The notes beneath the pieces were generated by a model. It searched no databases. It was not told the origin of the DNA and saw only the letters and a program-made list of their open reading frames with translations. This document shows, one piece after another, positions 45,175 through 55,569 of a stretch of DNA of 64,000 nucleotides. The first letter of the stretch is position 1, and every line of letters starts with the position of its first letter. The DNA is from Heterodera schachtii (taxonomy: Eukaryota > Nematoda > Chromadorea > Rhabditida > Heteroderidae). The position numbers were made by a program, and so were the translations under genes. The stretch is from NCBI GenBank assembly GCA_023374025.1, contig SIJG01000050.1:635719-699718 (forward strand), given 5' to 3'.

Positions 45175-45262
45175 CACTGTGGACAATTTGCGTGCGTCGT
45201 CTCATTTCACCGACAATTCTCTCCAATTGCAGTCAATTGAATTCAATCGTTTCCGGTCTTCT
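45175..45262 (+). pseudogene. Remnant of type A middle exon
   Basis: 'gtggacaatttgcgtgcgtc' then 'tcatttcaccgacaattctc' and 'caattgaattcaatcg' match the DNLRR..SPTILTD..QLNSI part of exon 3, with a small insertion that shifts the frame. An isolated fragment. Confidence 0.7.
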
Positions 45263-45469
45263 GAAACACCGATTTCACAACCATTTAAGAGTATCAGCAG
45301 AACGCCCTTCCCCATTAATTAATTAACGCAAATTAACGCGTTATGGCCATTATTTTTGGCCAGCAGACCGATCTTTTTTAATCTCCTCCATCCCTTTCGA
45401 ATATCGGTCAATTTTTTATGTTTTTACCAAAAAAACGGCCGGCCAAAATCTAATTGATCCATTCAAGCC

Positions 45470-46246
45470 CCACGGTTGGGCGCTCACGTTTGGGCGCGCA
45501 CGGTTGGGCGCCAGCACGTTTGGGCGCCGGCACGTTTGGGCGCCAATATTCCAACAATTTTTTAATTTGTTTTTTTTTATTAAAAATATTTTAAAGCGAC
45601 TATAAAATTTCCAAAAATAAGGCAATCATATGTTTTACTGGTCCCTAAAATTTTTTTTTGAAACTTTTCTGAAAATTCTAAAAACATGTTTTTAGGGCTC
45701 TTTTGAGGCGCTGAGTACGAATCCTATCTCTTTTTTGGTCAATTCCGAACCCCTAAACCGAATTCGAACAAAAAGCCAAAAATCAAATGTTCGAATTTCA
45801 TATTTTGGTTCACACGTTGTTTAATGGACGGAAAGAAGTGAAAGTCATCATTGCTTCAATAAATGATCATTTAGAGTATTTTTAGACCAAAAATACGAAA
45901 ACCAAAAAGTTTGAATTTTCGACTTTTTGTTTGAATTCGTGTCACGGTTCAGAATTGGTTGAAATTGATGCCGGATTCGTGATCAGCGACCCTGAAAACC
46001 CTTAGAAACATGTTTTCATGATTTTTGAAAAAAAATTTTTTTCAAAATGTTCGAATTCGGGGTAGGGGTTCGGAATTACATTTTTAATTAAAAAAAACAA
46101 ATTAAAAAATTGTTGGAATATTGGCGCCCAAACGTGCCGGCGCCCAAACGTGCTGGCGCCCAACCGTGCGCGCCCAAACGTGAGCGCCCAACCGTGAGCG
46201 CCCAACCGTGAGCGCCCAACCGTGCGCGCCCAACTGAGCGAGTCCG
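45470..46246. mobile_element. Foldback element (GGTTGGGCGC arms) with a nested MITE
   Basis: Arms of GCGCACGGTTGGGC-type units at 45473-45545 and 46125-46240; the right tip ends in the complement of CGGACTCGCTCAGTTGGGC, as in the MULE at 20417, while the left tip is truncated. Inside, 45621-46080 is a TTTCGACCAATT-family MITE starting GGCAATCATATG, with its right end eroded. Sequence flanking the element continues as in the A8 promoter, so the insertion is in the 5' region of A5. Confidence 0.75.
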
Positions 46247-46325
46247 CTTTTATTGTTGATTTTCATTTTAAATTTTAGTGCTTAAAACGAGAAAGTCGAA
46301 AACTTGAAAAAAAATTTTTAATGGT

Positions 46326-46334
46326 TATATAAAG
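46326..46334 (+). promoter_or_regulatory. TATA box of A5
   Basis: TATATAAAG 37 bp before the ATG, within a block (AAGACGTCAA, CAGACTTTTTCATTCATAAT, ACCGCAAAATG) repeated almost exactly before A8. Confidence 0.7.
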
Positions 46335-46370
46335 ACGTCAAACAGACTTTTTCATTCATAATACCGCAAA

Positions 46371-47712
46371 ATGAACAAACGGTAAGGAATTTTTTTTTTT
46401 TTAATTCCTAATTTTTCATTTTCCATGCTATTTTTTTAACGCATTTCAGTTGGATTTGTGGCGACGTTTGGATGGACATTCTGCCATCTTTTGACCATGC
46501 CCAACTCGGACTCAAAATGGCACTGATTTCTGACCGTTTCGATGTTTTGGTTGACGCACATTTCGACGGAAAAAGCGAATTGACAATTTGGAGACAAATC
46601 AGAATTATAGGACCAAAACCGAAACTGTTTGTACTGATTGATGGCAATTATGTGCAATTTCCGATGCCGAATCGTCCGTTGCCAAACAAAATTCGTTTTC
46701 ATTTCCTCCATATTGAGTAACCTTTGAACCTTTTGATATATTAAAGCATTTGAATATTTCTTCAGTTACATTGACTACTCTGTGCTCGCATTTCTCCGCT
46801 CCAACAAGCCAATTTGGGACAGAAGTGGCACCGAATTGAAAATGTGGGCACACAAAACCGAGGATGAACAGCGGATTTGGGATTTTATGGCCCGTGAAAT
46901 GTGGCCAATTTTTGCGACAAGCATTCACCATTTGGGCTTTCCTGATGCCAATTATTTGGACAATTTGCGTCGCCGTACTTCACCGACAATTCTCACCGAC
47001 CTTGATCAATTGAATTCGATCGATTCTGGTGCTCTGTTCCCAGATGGAATTGCTGACGATGGACCAAATGCAACTGCTGGCCAAGCGTTGGCCAAATGGT
47101 TGCACACTCCGACGACTGATGGCCAGCCAAAACGATTGTATCGCAATTATTTTTTGGATCCACTGAATCTCGAATGGGTCAACAAATTCAAGGAGGTCGC
47201 CCGCCATATTTTCGTCAAATTGTTTTTGTTTTACCAATTTTTGTGTTTAGACATTTCGTCGTGCCACCACTTCTGTCAGTTACACAATTCAACTTTATTT
47301 TTGCGCGACAACAATGCCAACTGAACAATTTGAATTGGTGAACGAAGTGACGAATGAGAAGCTGACACTGAAACAGAAGAGCGAAGAATCCATCGAATTA
47401 GTGTATAATTGGCTGTTGCAACGGTGCCCAATTAGGGAGACGGCGACGGCGCCAGTTAAGTGGAAAAACCGCGAAAATTCGGGTGCTAATTTTACGTACT
47501 ATATCAGATTTGATTTTCGCTATGACAATAATTTGGGTGCCAATGCCAATTTGAACAATATCAGTTTTAGTCTGTTGACTTTCAACAAATCCATTGGGTG
47601 AGCAGCAGCAATAGCATTTGAATTTTATCGAAAAAAATTCATTATTTTTAGGCCATTGTCGCCACCAGCGGAAGAAAAAGAAGAAAAAGCGGATCAAAGC
47701 AACCAAAATTAA
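46371..47712 (+). CDS. F-box-like protein, type A (copy A5)
   Basis: Five exons join in frame (371 aa): 46371-46381 (MNKR), 46450-46716, 46766-47195, 47251-47597 and 47652-47712. Residues about 5-40 are F-box-like (WICGDVWMDILPSFDHAQLG, then LKMALISDRFDVLVDAHF). Residues about 94-236 have IWDFMAREMWPIFATSI, SPTILTDLDQLNSIDSG and KWLHTPTTDGQPKRL. Exon 4 has FELVNEVTNEKLTLKQ, RCPIREtat-type and NANLNNISFSL; the tail is PLSPPAEEKEEKADQSN. The donor after exon 3 is GTCGCC, weaker than the GTGTCC/GTGTGT of A7 and A8. Introns are 49-68 bp. Together with A7 and A8 it belongs to a recent subgroup with TATATAAAG promoters. Likely functional. Confidence 0.82.
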
Positions 47713-48030
47713 TTATATTTGATGAAATGGTCGATCTCAATTGATGCTTATTTTCTCTCAGAAATGTTTTTGTTTGATTCTTTCGTTTGAATTTCAAAAC
47801 CATTTAAAAACGGTCTTAATCGATGTAAAAAGATTTTTGAAATGGGTAGGAAAAATAGAATTAGACGCGCGTTTGCTTTTTTCTAGGCTGAAAAAGTGTG
47901 TTATAACTTTTTTGGTAATTGTCTAATCGCGAAGCAAACATTAGAAAAAGCTTCCAACCATGTAAAGCTTTCGAACGATACCAAGATTGTTAGATTTGGT
48001 CAACAATGAAAAAAGTTGTAGTCCAAAACT
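47713..48030. other. 3' flank of A5 with half foldback core
   Basis: 47895-48025 carries the foldback core ('taatcgcgaagcaaacatta', 'aaagctttcgaacgatacca', 'ttagatttggtcaaca') without arms. No gene. Confidence 0.6.
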
Positions 48031-48042
48031 TGGGCTGGTAAT

Positions 48043-48283
48043 GAAATGCCGGTGCCGGTGGTGCTGTGGTCGTCATAGTGCTGGTAGTGATTTGCCACAT
48101 GCCGAGTTAGGAGACAATGTGTGGCAACTTTGTGTGAACTATTGTGCAAAATACAATGCCAATTTGGCTGTATGTAACAAATCCTTCATGATTATGCAAG
48201 GGAAGATGTGTAGTTGCAAAAGAGCACAGCTAACCAACGAATGCATTCCATTTTCATATGATGAACCATTGCCGGATCAGTGA
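48043..48283 (+). CDS. Small Cys-rich peptide, possibly frameshifted
   Basis: ATG 48043 to TGA 48283, 80 codons. The last 45 residues have a spaced cysteine pattern: WQLCVNYCAKYNANLAVC, then MCSCKR and a final ECIPF, i.e. C-x3-C-x10-C-x11-C-x1-C-x8-C. C-x3-C with a later C-x-C recalls cystine-stabilised alpha/beta peptides, but this is only a spacing resemblance. The N-terminus in this frame (KCRCRWCCGRH) is odd. In another frame the same bases encode a hydrophobic AGGAVVVIVLVVICHM that would make a good signal-peptide core, so a one-base frameshift may have separated signal and mature parts. Function unknown. Confidence 0.4.
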
Positions 48284-48660
48284 ACCAGTGGATATCAGTG
48301 ATGGATGACTGATTGATATTGATCCGCGGTGATTTGCAGATTTGTGATGATCAAAATGCCATTGCTTTGTTGCATTTCAAATCATTTTTTTTTCATTGTA
48401 TTTTTTTGCAACTCATAAAAAGTGATTGTTTTTGTATTATTACTGCTTTTTGAATGGTTCTTTTAAAATTTCAGAAAATCCTGGGATCTCTTCTGCTCTT
48501 AAATGGATGAAAGAGAAGAAGCAATTATAATTTTATGAAATTTAATTAAATGTATGCGAAGGCACTCACTGACTTATGTAGCAAATAACAAATTCAAAAA
48601 ATGGCACGACCCATACTTTTTTTTGTGAATTTCAGTTGAATTTTTTTTTCGCAATTTATG
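48284..48660. other. Non-coding
   Basis: AT-rich; no exon recognised. Confidence 0.45.
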
Positions 48661-49434
48661 TGTTTTACTCAGGGTTGCCAAATCTGAGGCTTTAGCCTCA
48701 TTTTGTGGTTTTTTGATAGGACAATGAGGCTAAATTTTCAAAATGAGGCTTTGAGGCTTTTTGTGTTTTTGAGAAATTTTGAGGATTTTTGATGTTTAGG
48801 GGGGAAATTCGTCAGATTTTTTAAATTTTGATTAATCTGATAAGTTGGCATAATGTTTTACAATTATTTAATAATTTGGGTTTTTAAAAATAGAACTAAT
48901 TTTTTTCCAAAAAACCACAAAATTAAGAATTTCTTACTGAAAATCTGCTAAAAATGGTCAAAATTCTCAATTTTTCTCCTGGCGGCGCCTATCGGCACCG
49001 CCAGCCTCCCTTTTCCCCAAGTTTTTTTTTTTAAAAGCGCCGCAAAAAATCAACTTCGATTTTTCGTGCTCAGAATTTCACAAAATGCTTATTTCTAACA
49101 AAAAATTGCTCAAATTGATCATGGAAAATCAAAAATATAATATTTGAACATTTTTAATGTGTTTTGAATAAATTTGTAAAAATGAGGCTTTTTTGCCTGC
49201 CAAATGAGGCTTTTGAAAATTTTAATCTGGCAACCCTGGTTTTACTGGACCCAAAACTTTTTTTTTTTTTGAAATTTTAATGAAAATTTTAATAACAAAT
49301 TTCTTTCGATGCGGGTTTTGAGGCAGCACGAATCCGTGCGAAATACGATGCCCGAACCTGAACATTTTCAAAATTTTAATTGCTACAATGCATTGATGTT
49401 CGAATTCGGGGTTCGAATTCGGGACCAGTAAATT
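48660..49434. mobile_element. TTTCGACCAATT-family MITE carrying a nested hAT-like MITE
   Basis: The left tip TTTTACT|GGACCC is split by the hAT-like MITE (48670-49238); the right tip reads GGGACCAGTAAA (about 49422-49434). Body words 'cacgaatccg' and 'gttcgaattcggg' identify the family. Boundaries are approximate. Confidence 0.65.
48670..49238. mobile_element. hAT-like MITE, CAGGGTTGCCA ends
   Basis: 569 bp with TIRs CAGGGTTGCCA(A)ATC and complement; perfect 8-bp duplications GTTTTACT (48662-48669 and 49239-49246). Interior words 'aatgaggct' near both ends; contains the GC hairpin at 48979-49004. Confidence 0.92.
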
Positions 49435-49455
49435 TGACACTAATGAACGAATTAC

Positions 49456-49814
49456 GAAAGCCTAAGATGCCGGAAGCGAATTTTGTTGTGCAGCGAATGG
49501 TCCGGCAGCGGAAATTCCATATATTTGTCATTGATGTACACAAACAGTTTCGTTTTTGGTCGATCGAATTTGCAAATTTCGACTTCATCCAAAAGCGTCA
49601 ATTCCGTTTTGCCATTGAAATGCGCGTCAACCAAAGCATCCAAACGCGGAGAGAGCAGTGCCATTTTGAGACCAAGTTGAGGTCGACGAAAAAACGGAAG
49701 AATTCCCATCCAAACATCACTACAAATCCAACTGAAATCCGTAAAAACAAATTTAGGTAATTTGGAAATTTAAAAGTTAAAAATTCTTTACATTTTCTTT
49801 AAACGTCGGTTCAT
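49456..49814 (-). pseudogene. F-box-like type A copy A6, exons 1-2 only
   Basis: Minus strand: exon 1 at 49814-49792 (MNRRLKK) and exon 2 at 49731-49456 (SDVWMGILPFFRRPQLGL, KMALLSPRLDALVDAHF), donor TC|GTAATT. No middle or later exon follows; the DNA is a MITE nest instead. Within the F-box-like motif, ILPFFRRP replaces IL.FFD., so a conserved Asp is lost. It is the counterpart of A4 in the second duplicated block, facing B3 across 417 bp. Confidence 0.78.
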
Positions 49815-50140
49815 TTTGCGGCAATTAGCTGAGCACACTTAGAATTATAATTAGTCCGTAAATTATGATTACAGAAAATGACACTCACTGTCAATTTTTT
49901 CTGTCTTTTATGTGTGGTTTATGCTTAAAAATTGGCATTTTTCTTTTTAATATGCTATTAGCGATTTGGATGGGCCTCTTTATGAAAGTACGGCTTTTGA
50001 GCAGTTATAATGTGTTGGAGATGTTATCACCTGCGGGCATTTTTTTTTATCGGAACTTATCTAAATCACCAAATCATTGGCACTTTCATTTTTTTTTTCA
50101 TTTTCACTAACGGTACTCAAATGTACACTAATATTTATAG

Positions 50141-50148
50141 TATAAAAA
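50141..50148 (+). promoter_or_regulatory. TATA box of B3
   Basis: TATAAAAA followed by TGCCC and the TTCTTCTTCCCCTC block, about 90 bp upstream of the ATG; matches B1 and B2. Confidence 0.6.
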
Positions 50149-50231
50149 TGCCCTTGTTTCTTCTTCCCCTCTTCATTCCATTCTCTCATTCATTTTAACC
50201 GAAATTTTCCCCGCTCATTTGTTGCTGCAAA

Positions 50232-52581
50232 ATGCCTTCAGCACTTCGGTACGTTTATTATTTCTTTTTTTCTTTTTTATTTACTGAGTTTTGCATTTCT
50301 TTTGTTCAATTTTTGTTGCCAAAATTGCTTGATGAAGATTTTAGACAGTTCCAAAGCCAATTTTAAAGGTTTTTTAGCTTCATCGGCCTCAAAATATAAC
50401 TAAAATTTCACATTCGGATTCATTCACTTTGATCTTTGACCCTTTCATTGATTCATTTGCCCAATTCATTTTTCAGTTTGTTTGCCGTGACTGTTCTGTT
50501 GGTCGGCTGTGGCAGCATTCTTTGGTCCCTTTTTGACCACGTCAAAAGCCTTCGACGCCCTCGCAAAAAAATGTAAAAAATTAAATCAAAATTTAAAAAT
50601 TCATAAAATTCTTCATTTTTTCAGCTTTATCTCAGCCGATTGTTGGCTTTTGGTGTTCGACTTTCTTTCGCCTTATCAACTTGGCCTCGAAATTGCATTG
50701 ATCAGCCGTCGATTTGACCTCCGAGTGGACGAACATTTCAAAACACGCAAATGGGCATTGACCAACAAATTGATTATTCAATGGCACATTAAAAAAAGTG
50801 GCACGAAGAAAATGCAAATTGTCAAATCTAATGGGGAAGATTTGCCAATTCCGCGAAATCCGTTGCCGAACAAAGTGATCGGATTCAGCGGATACATTCG
50901 GATCATGTAAAAATGTTTAGATTAAGCGCATAGGCAAACCCTTGGCTTCGGGGGGGGGGAGGGCTGAATTAAAAAAATCGCTGTTTAGGGGTGTATTTTT
51001 CATTTTTAGAAATCCTGAATTAGGGGGGTGTGTTTTGTAGGGAAATGGAGCCGTTTTTCGCCAAAAACCCCCATTTTGGGATCCATTTTTAAAAATTTGC
51101 CTCTTTTTCTTGAAAATTTTTATTTTTTAGATTTTAATTTACTTGTGATCACTTTTCAGGTACATCGATCAAAATGTGCTCACTTTTCTCAGTCATTTTC
51201 ACCATTCTTTCGCCGCCACTTATGCAGTGGATTTGAACATTGTCACTGAAAATGGTCGCATTTTGGAATTTCTGTTGCTCAACATTTGGCCAATGTTCCG
51301 CGATTCAATTGATGCAATTTTTTTCAACGCCATCACTTTTCACCGAATGTGCCAATTGGCCCCAACAATGCTCACCGATTGTCCAGCACTTCATTATGTC
51401 GTTTCCGATTATGCCATTTTTCCCGAATTTCTTCTGCCCGATGATGGCAATGCCAATGCAACGGATGGCGAAACGGTGGCCAAATGGCTTTTCACGCCAA
51501 GTCCGGATGGTGGGCCCAAATGGCTCCAATGCCTTGTGAATTCATCGGTGGAGCAATGGTCAACAACTATGGAACAGCTCAGAACGGTGAGCATCGGAAC
51601 GGGCAAACTCAGTCTGGCCAACTCTGTCTGAGCCAACTTAAAGCGTCAATATAATTCTTGAAATTGTTGAACGAATATCCAACAATCTTGATATCATTCG
51701 AAAGCTCGTCACAGGATCTATTAGCCTACTATATAATTTTAAAGCTTTCGAATGATACTCAGTGTTTGTTAAGTTTGGTCAACCAACAAAGAAAAAAAAG
51801 ATAGCTTTTTGAACTTGGTTTTTCTGTATATTTTTGTCCACTATTTTTAGGCATTTTCCAATGCTTCTTCGCCAGTGACTTTCCGCATTATCTTGACGCC
51901 TTCGTCCACTTTAATTGCATCCGTTGTGGAATTTGATCTGATCAACGAAGTAACTGGGGAACAATTGGCACTGGTAAAAGAAGACACAAAAGTTTGGCTC
52001 ACCCGTTGTCCAATTGGATGGGATGAGATGAAATGGAAAAATGAGTGGAAAGATTTGTGTGCTGCTCGACCGAAATGGATTAACATTTGGATCAGAGACG
52101 GCGGATTTGACGAGGGGTGAACAACAATTTAATTAAAATGAATGATCAATGCTTTTTTTGTGTTGTTTTATGAGTCCAAATTAATTGTATACATTGTGTA
52201 AATAATACAGGGGCAAAAAAAGTCATGATCAAAAATGCTTGAAAATCATAGTTTTTGAGATTCTCAGACCATTAACTTTTTTTTTGAAAGATAAATTTTT
52301 TGAATTTAAGATTTTTAAATTTGGTTGGATTTTTAGCGAAGTTATGAATCATTTTTTTTCAAAAATTTTCTACTTGATGGTTTTTTGACTAACGTCCCCC
52401 AGCACCTTTGAAATGAACAGGGATATATGGCACTTAAAATAAAGGATTGTTAATTGGTTGGACTCATAAAATGCCATTGGACCCATAAAAATTGAGTCTG
52501 CTTAAAATGCAATTTAATAAATCTTTATTTTTCAGTCTTCTCGACACCGCTACTCCTGGACCGAGTGATCAGCAACAATAG
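50232..52581 (+). CDS. F-box-like protein, type B (copy B3)
   Basis: Six exons join in frame (377 codons): 50232-50248 (MPSALR; one Ser fewer than B1 and B2), 50477-50572, 50625-50906, 51160-51586, 51851-52116 and 52536-52581. Exon 2 is hydrophobic/basic (FAVTVLLVGCGSILWSLF, SLRRPRKK). Exon 3 is F-box-like (ISADCWLLVFDFLSPYQLGL, EIALISRRFDLRVDEHF). Exon 4 has ILEFLLLNIWPMFRDSI, CQLAPTMLTDCPALHYV and KWLFTPSPDGGPKWL; exon 5 has FDLINEVTGEQLALV and RCPIGWDEMKW; tail LLDTATPGPSDQQQ. Splice sites are canonical. Intron 4 holds the shortened foldback element (51600-51840). It lies about 7.96 kb downstream of B2 in the same orientation and appears intact. Confidence 0.82.
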
Positions 52582-53000
52582 CAATAGCGCAGCAGAAATG
52601 AATGAATTAATTATTAATTGATGTGATTATGTGACCCAAATGATATGTTGGCACTGTGCCATTTCAGTATTATATTGTATAATTTGTTTGTATTGTATTG
52701 TATTTGACCTTTGCTCGCTTGCCCCAAAATTCGTCCATTTCCATTTTATTTTGTGTCCATGTGTACAATTTCATTGTGATATGTAATCATTGTTAAAAAA
52801 TGATTAGTGATAAACGGATTTGATTTCTGAATTTTACAAAACAAGCCGGATATTCATTCATACAAAGCATCTTTTTTCTAGCATTATCTCTTCCAAAAAA
52901 ATCTGAACAATTTCAAATTTAATTTTCCTGTCCTGCAAAATTTTTTGAATTTCAATCCTGCAACAGGATCCGCAAATTTGAAATTTTCGGGCTCTACTGA
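52582..53000. other. 3' flank of B3
   Basis: Parallel to 44763-45170; no gene. Confidence 0.55.
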
Positions 53001-53002
53001 CG

Positions 53003-53345
53003 GGTCCACTGCGTTTCGGCGCCGGCGTTTCGGCGCTGGCGTTTCGGCGCCTGCATGTTTTTGGCTATAACTTTTTTCTTTGTAGACCAAATCCAACATT
53101 AAGCTATTGCTTCGCGATTAGAGAATTACCAAAAAAGTTATACATGAAAATTTCGAAAAGTCGAAATTTTTGAAGTTTTTTCTTAATAAAAATTTTTACA
53201 GTCTTGAAAATCTATCCGCTTTTTGTAAGGCTAAAAGTGCATGATAAGAACTTTCAAATGATACCACCAAGATTGTTGGATTTGGATGCCAAAGAAAAAA
53301 GCTTAAGTGGAAAAACGAGCTGGCGCCGAAACGCGTGGGTCCCCC
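53003..53345. mobile_element. Foldback element with GGCGTTTCGGCGC arms
   Basis: 343 bp flanked by perfect 8-bp duplications CTACTGAC (52995-53002 and 53346-53353). The left arm has three CGTTTCGGCGC units (53014-53052); the right arm retains one (complement near 53325). The core is 'accaaatccaacattaagct' with 'gataccaccaagattgttgg'. Same architecture as the elements at 16369 and 43608 but different arm words. Confidence 0.85.
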
Positions 53346-53568
53346 CTACTGACAATGTGTAATTGTTAAGAGTAACAGCAGAACGCCATTCCCCATTACT
53401 TAATTTACGCAAAATTAACGCGTTATTTATTGGTTATGGCTTTTTGTGTTCTTTTTGCTTCCTCATTTACCCTAAATTGTCTCTGTTTTAAGTTTAACAA
53501 CAGATTTTTGACTTTTTGACACACCAATCAATTGGAAAAGGGCAAATTGTGTAAATTGAGCCACCAAA

Positions 53569-54839
53569 ATGAACAGACGGTAAGGAGTTTCTTGAAAAAT
53601 TATAAATTTTCGTTTACCCTTTTTTTCATGTTTTTCAGTTGGATTTGTGGCGACGTTTGGATGGACATTCTCCCGTCGTTTGACCATGCTCAACTCGGCC
53701 TCAAAATGGCATTGCTTTCTGACCGTTTCGATGTTTTGGTGGACACGCATTTTGATGGCAAAAGCGAATTGACAATTTGGAGAATTATCAAAATTGAAAA
53801 GGACGAAGGACCAAAACCGAAAATGTCTATACTCATCGATGACAATTTCAATTTTGTGGATTTTCCGTTGTCGGACCTTTCGCTGCCCAACAAAATCTGC
53901 TTTAAGAACCTTCAGATTAAGTCATTCTTAAATTTTTGTGCATATTAAAAGCATTTAATATTTCTTCAGGTACATTGACCATTCCGTGATCACTTTTCTC
54001 CATGCCAAGAAGCGATTCTTTGACAGAAAGGGCACCAATTTGAACCTGTGGTTATACAAAACTGAGGATGAACAACGAATTTGGGATGTTTTGGCCAGTG
54101 AAATTTGGCCAATTTTTGCGACAAGCATTCGCCATTTGGGCTTTCCTGATGCCAATTATTTGGACAATTTGCGTCGCCGTACTTCACCAACAATTCTCAC
54201 CGATTCCATTCAATTGAATTCGATCGATTCTGGTGATCTGTTACCCGATGGATTTGCTGACGATGGACCAAATGCAACTGCTGGCCAAGCGTTGACCAAA
54301 TGGTTGCACACTCCGACAAAAAATGGCCAACCGAAGCGATTCTATCGCAATAATGTTTTGGGTCCACCAAATCTCAAATGGGTCAACAACTTCAAGGAGG
54401 TGTCCCGCCATATTTTCGTCAAATTGTTTTTGTTTTACCAATTTTTGTGTTTAGACATTTCTGCGTGCCACCACTTCTGTCTGTTACCATATTCAACTTT
54501 ATTTTTACGCGACAACAACGTCAATTGAACCATTTGAATTGGTGAATGGACTGACAAATGAGAAGCTGACACTGAAACTGAGCAAGGAATACAATTTGGT
54601 TATTTGGCTGTTGCAACGGTGCCCAATTGGGGAGACGGCGACAGCGCCAGTTAAATGGGAAGACCAGCATAAAAATTCGGGTGCCAATGCCAATTTGAAC
54701 AATATCAGTTTTAGTCTGTGGACTTTCAATAAATGCATTGGGTGAGCAGCAGCAATAGCATTTGATTTTGTCGAAAACTAAAAACTTTATTATTTTTAGG
54801 CCATTGTCGCCACCAAGAAAACGAAGAAGAAGCGGATGA
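53569..54839 (+). CDS. F-box-like protein, type A (copy A7)
   Basis: Five exons join in frame (349 aa): 53569-53579, 53639-53920, 53970-54399, 54455-54741 and 54800-54839. F-box-like exon: ICGDVWMDILPSFDHAQLGL, KMALLSDRFDVLVDTHF. Middle exon: IWDVLASEIWPIFATSI, SPTILTDSIQLNSIDSG, KWLHTPTKNGQPKRF. Exon 4: FELVNGLTNEKLTLKL, RCPIGETATAPVKWE. The donor after exon 2 is GTCATT where its sisters have GTAATT, a possible weak point. The tail is short and basic (PRKRRRSG) because a frame difference replaces the acidic tail of A5. The start resembles A2 more than A5 or A8 (no TATATAAAG). Confidence 0.78.
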
Positions 54840-55500
54840 AAGCAACGAAAATTAAATGGTCGATCTGAATTTGATGCTTATTTTCTCGCAGCATGTTTTT
54901 GTTTGATTCTTTCATTTGAATTTAAAAACGGTCTTAATCGATGTAATAAGTTTTTTGAAATGGGTTTGAAACATAGAATTAGGGGCGCGTTTGCTCTTTT
55001 CTAGGCTGAAAAAGTGCCGGAATTGTAGTGCCAAATCCAGCCCGGGACTCAACCTATATGAAAACGCTCAAACGCATTTTAAGTATTTTTGTGCATGTGT
55101 AAAATTAATTGTGATATGTAATCATTGTTAAAAAATGATGTGTGATAAAACGGATTTGATTTCTGAATTTTACAAAACAAGCCGGATATTCATTCATACA
55201 AAGCATCTTTTTTCTAGCATTATCTCTTCCAAATAAAAACCAGAACAATTTCAAATTTAATGAAAAATTTGTTTAATTTTTAATTGAGCCTGATTTTAAT
55301 GATAAAAATAAAATTCACTTTCGCGACCCTTTCAAATCGGTCAATTTTTTATGTTTTACCCAAAAAAAAAAATGGCCGGCCAAAAGGCTGGTTGATCCAT
55401 TTGAGCCACTTAAATAATATTGTGCCGCGGTTGTGTGAATTTGTGTGCTTTTATTGTTGCTTTTCTTTTTAAATTTTGGTGCTTACCTAAAACGACAAAG
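54840..55500. other. Intergenic A7-A8
   Basis: Contains a copy of the 3'-flank/5'-flank sequence also present at 44.93-45.45 kb; no gene. Confidence 0.5.
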
Positions 55501-55523
55501 TCGAAAATTTGATTTTTTATGGG

Positions 55524-55532
55524 TATATAAAG
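55524..55532 (+). promoter_or_regulatory. TATA box of A8
   Basis: TATATAAAG 38 bp before the ATG, in the block shared with A5. Confidence 0.7.
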
Positions 55533-55569
55533 ACGTCAAGCAGACTTTTTCATTCATAATACCGCAAAA

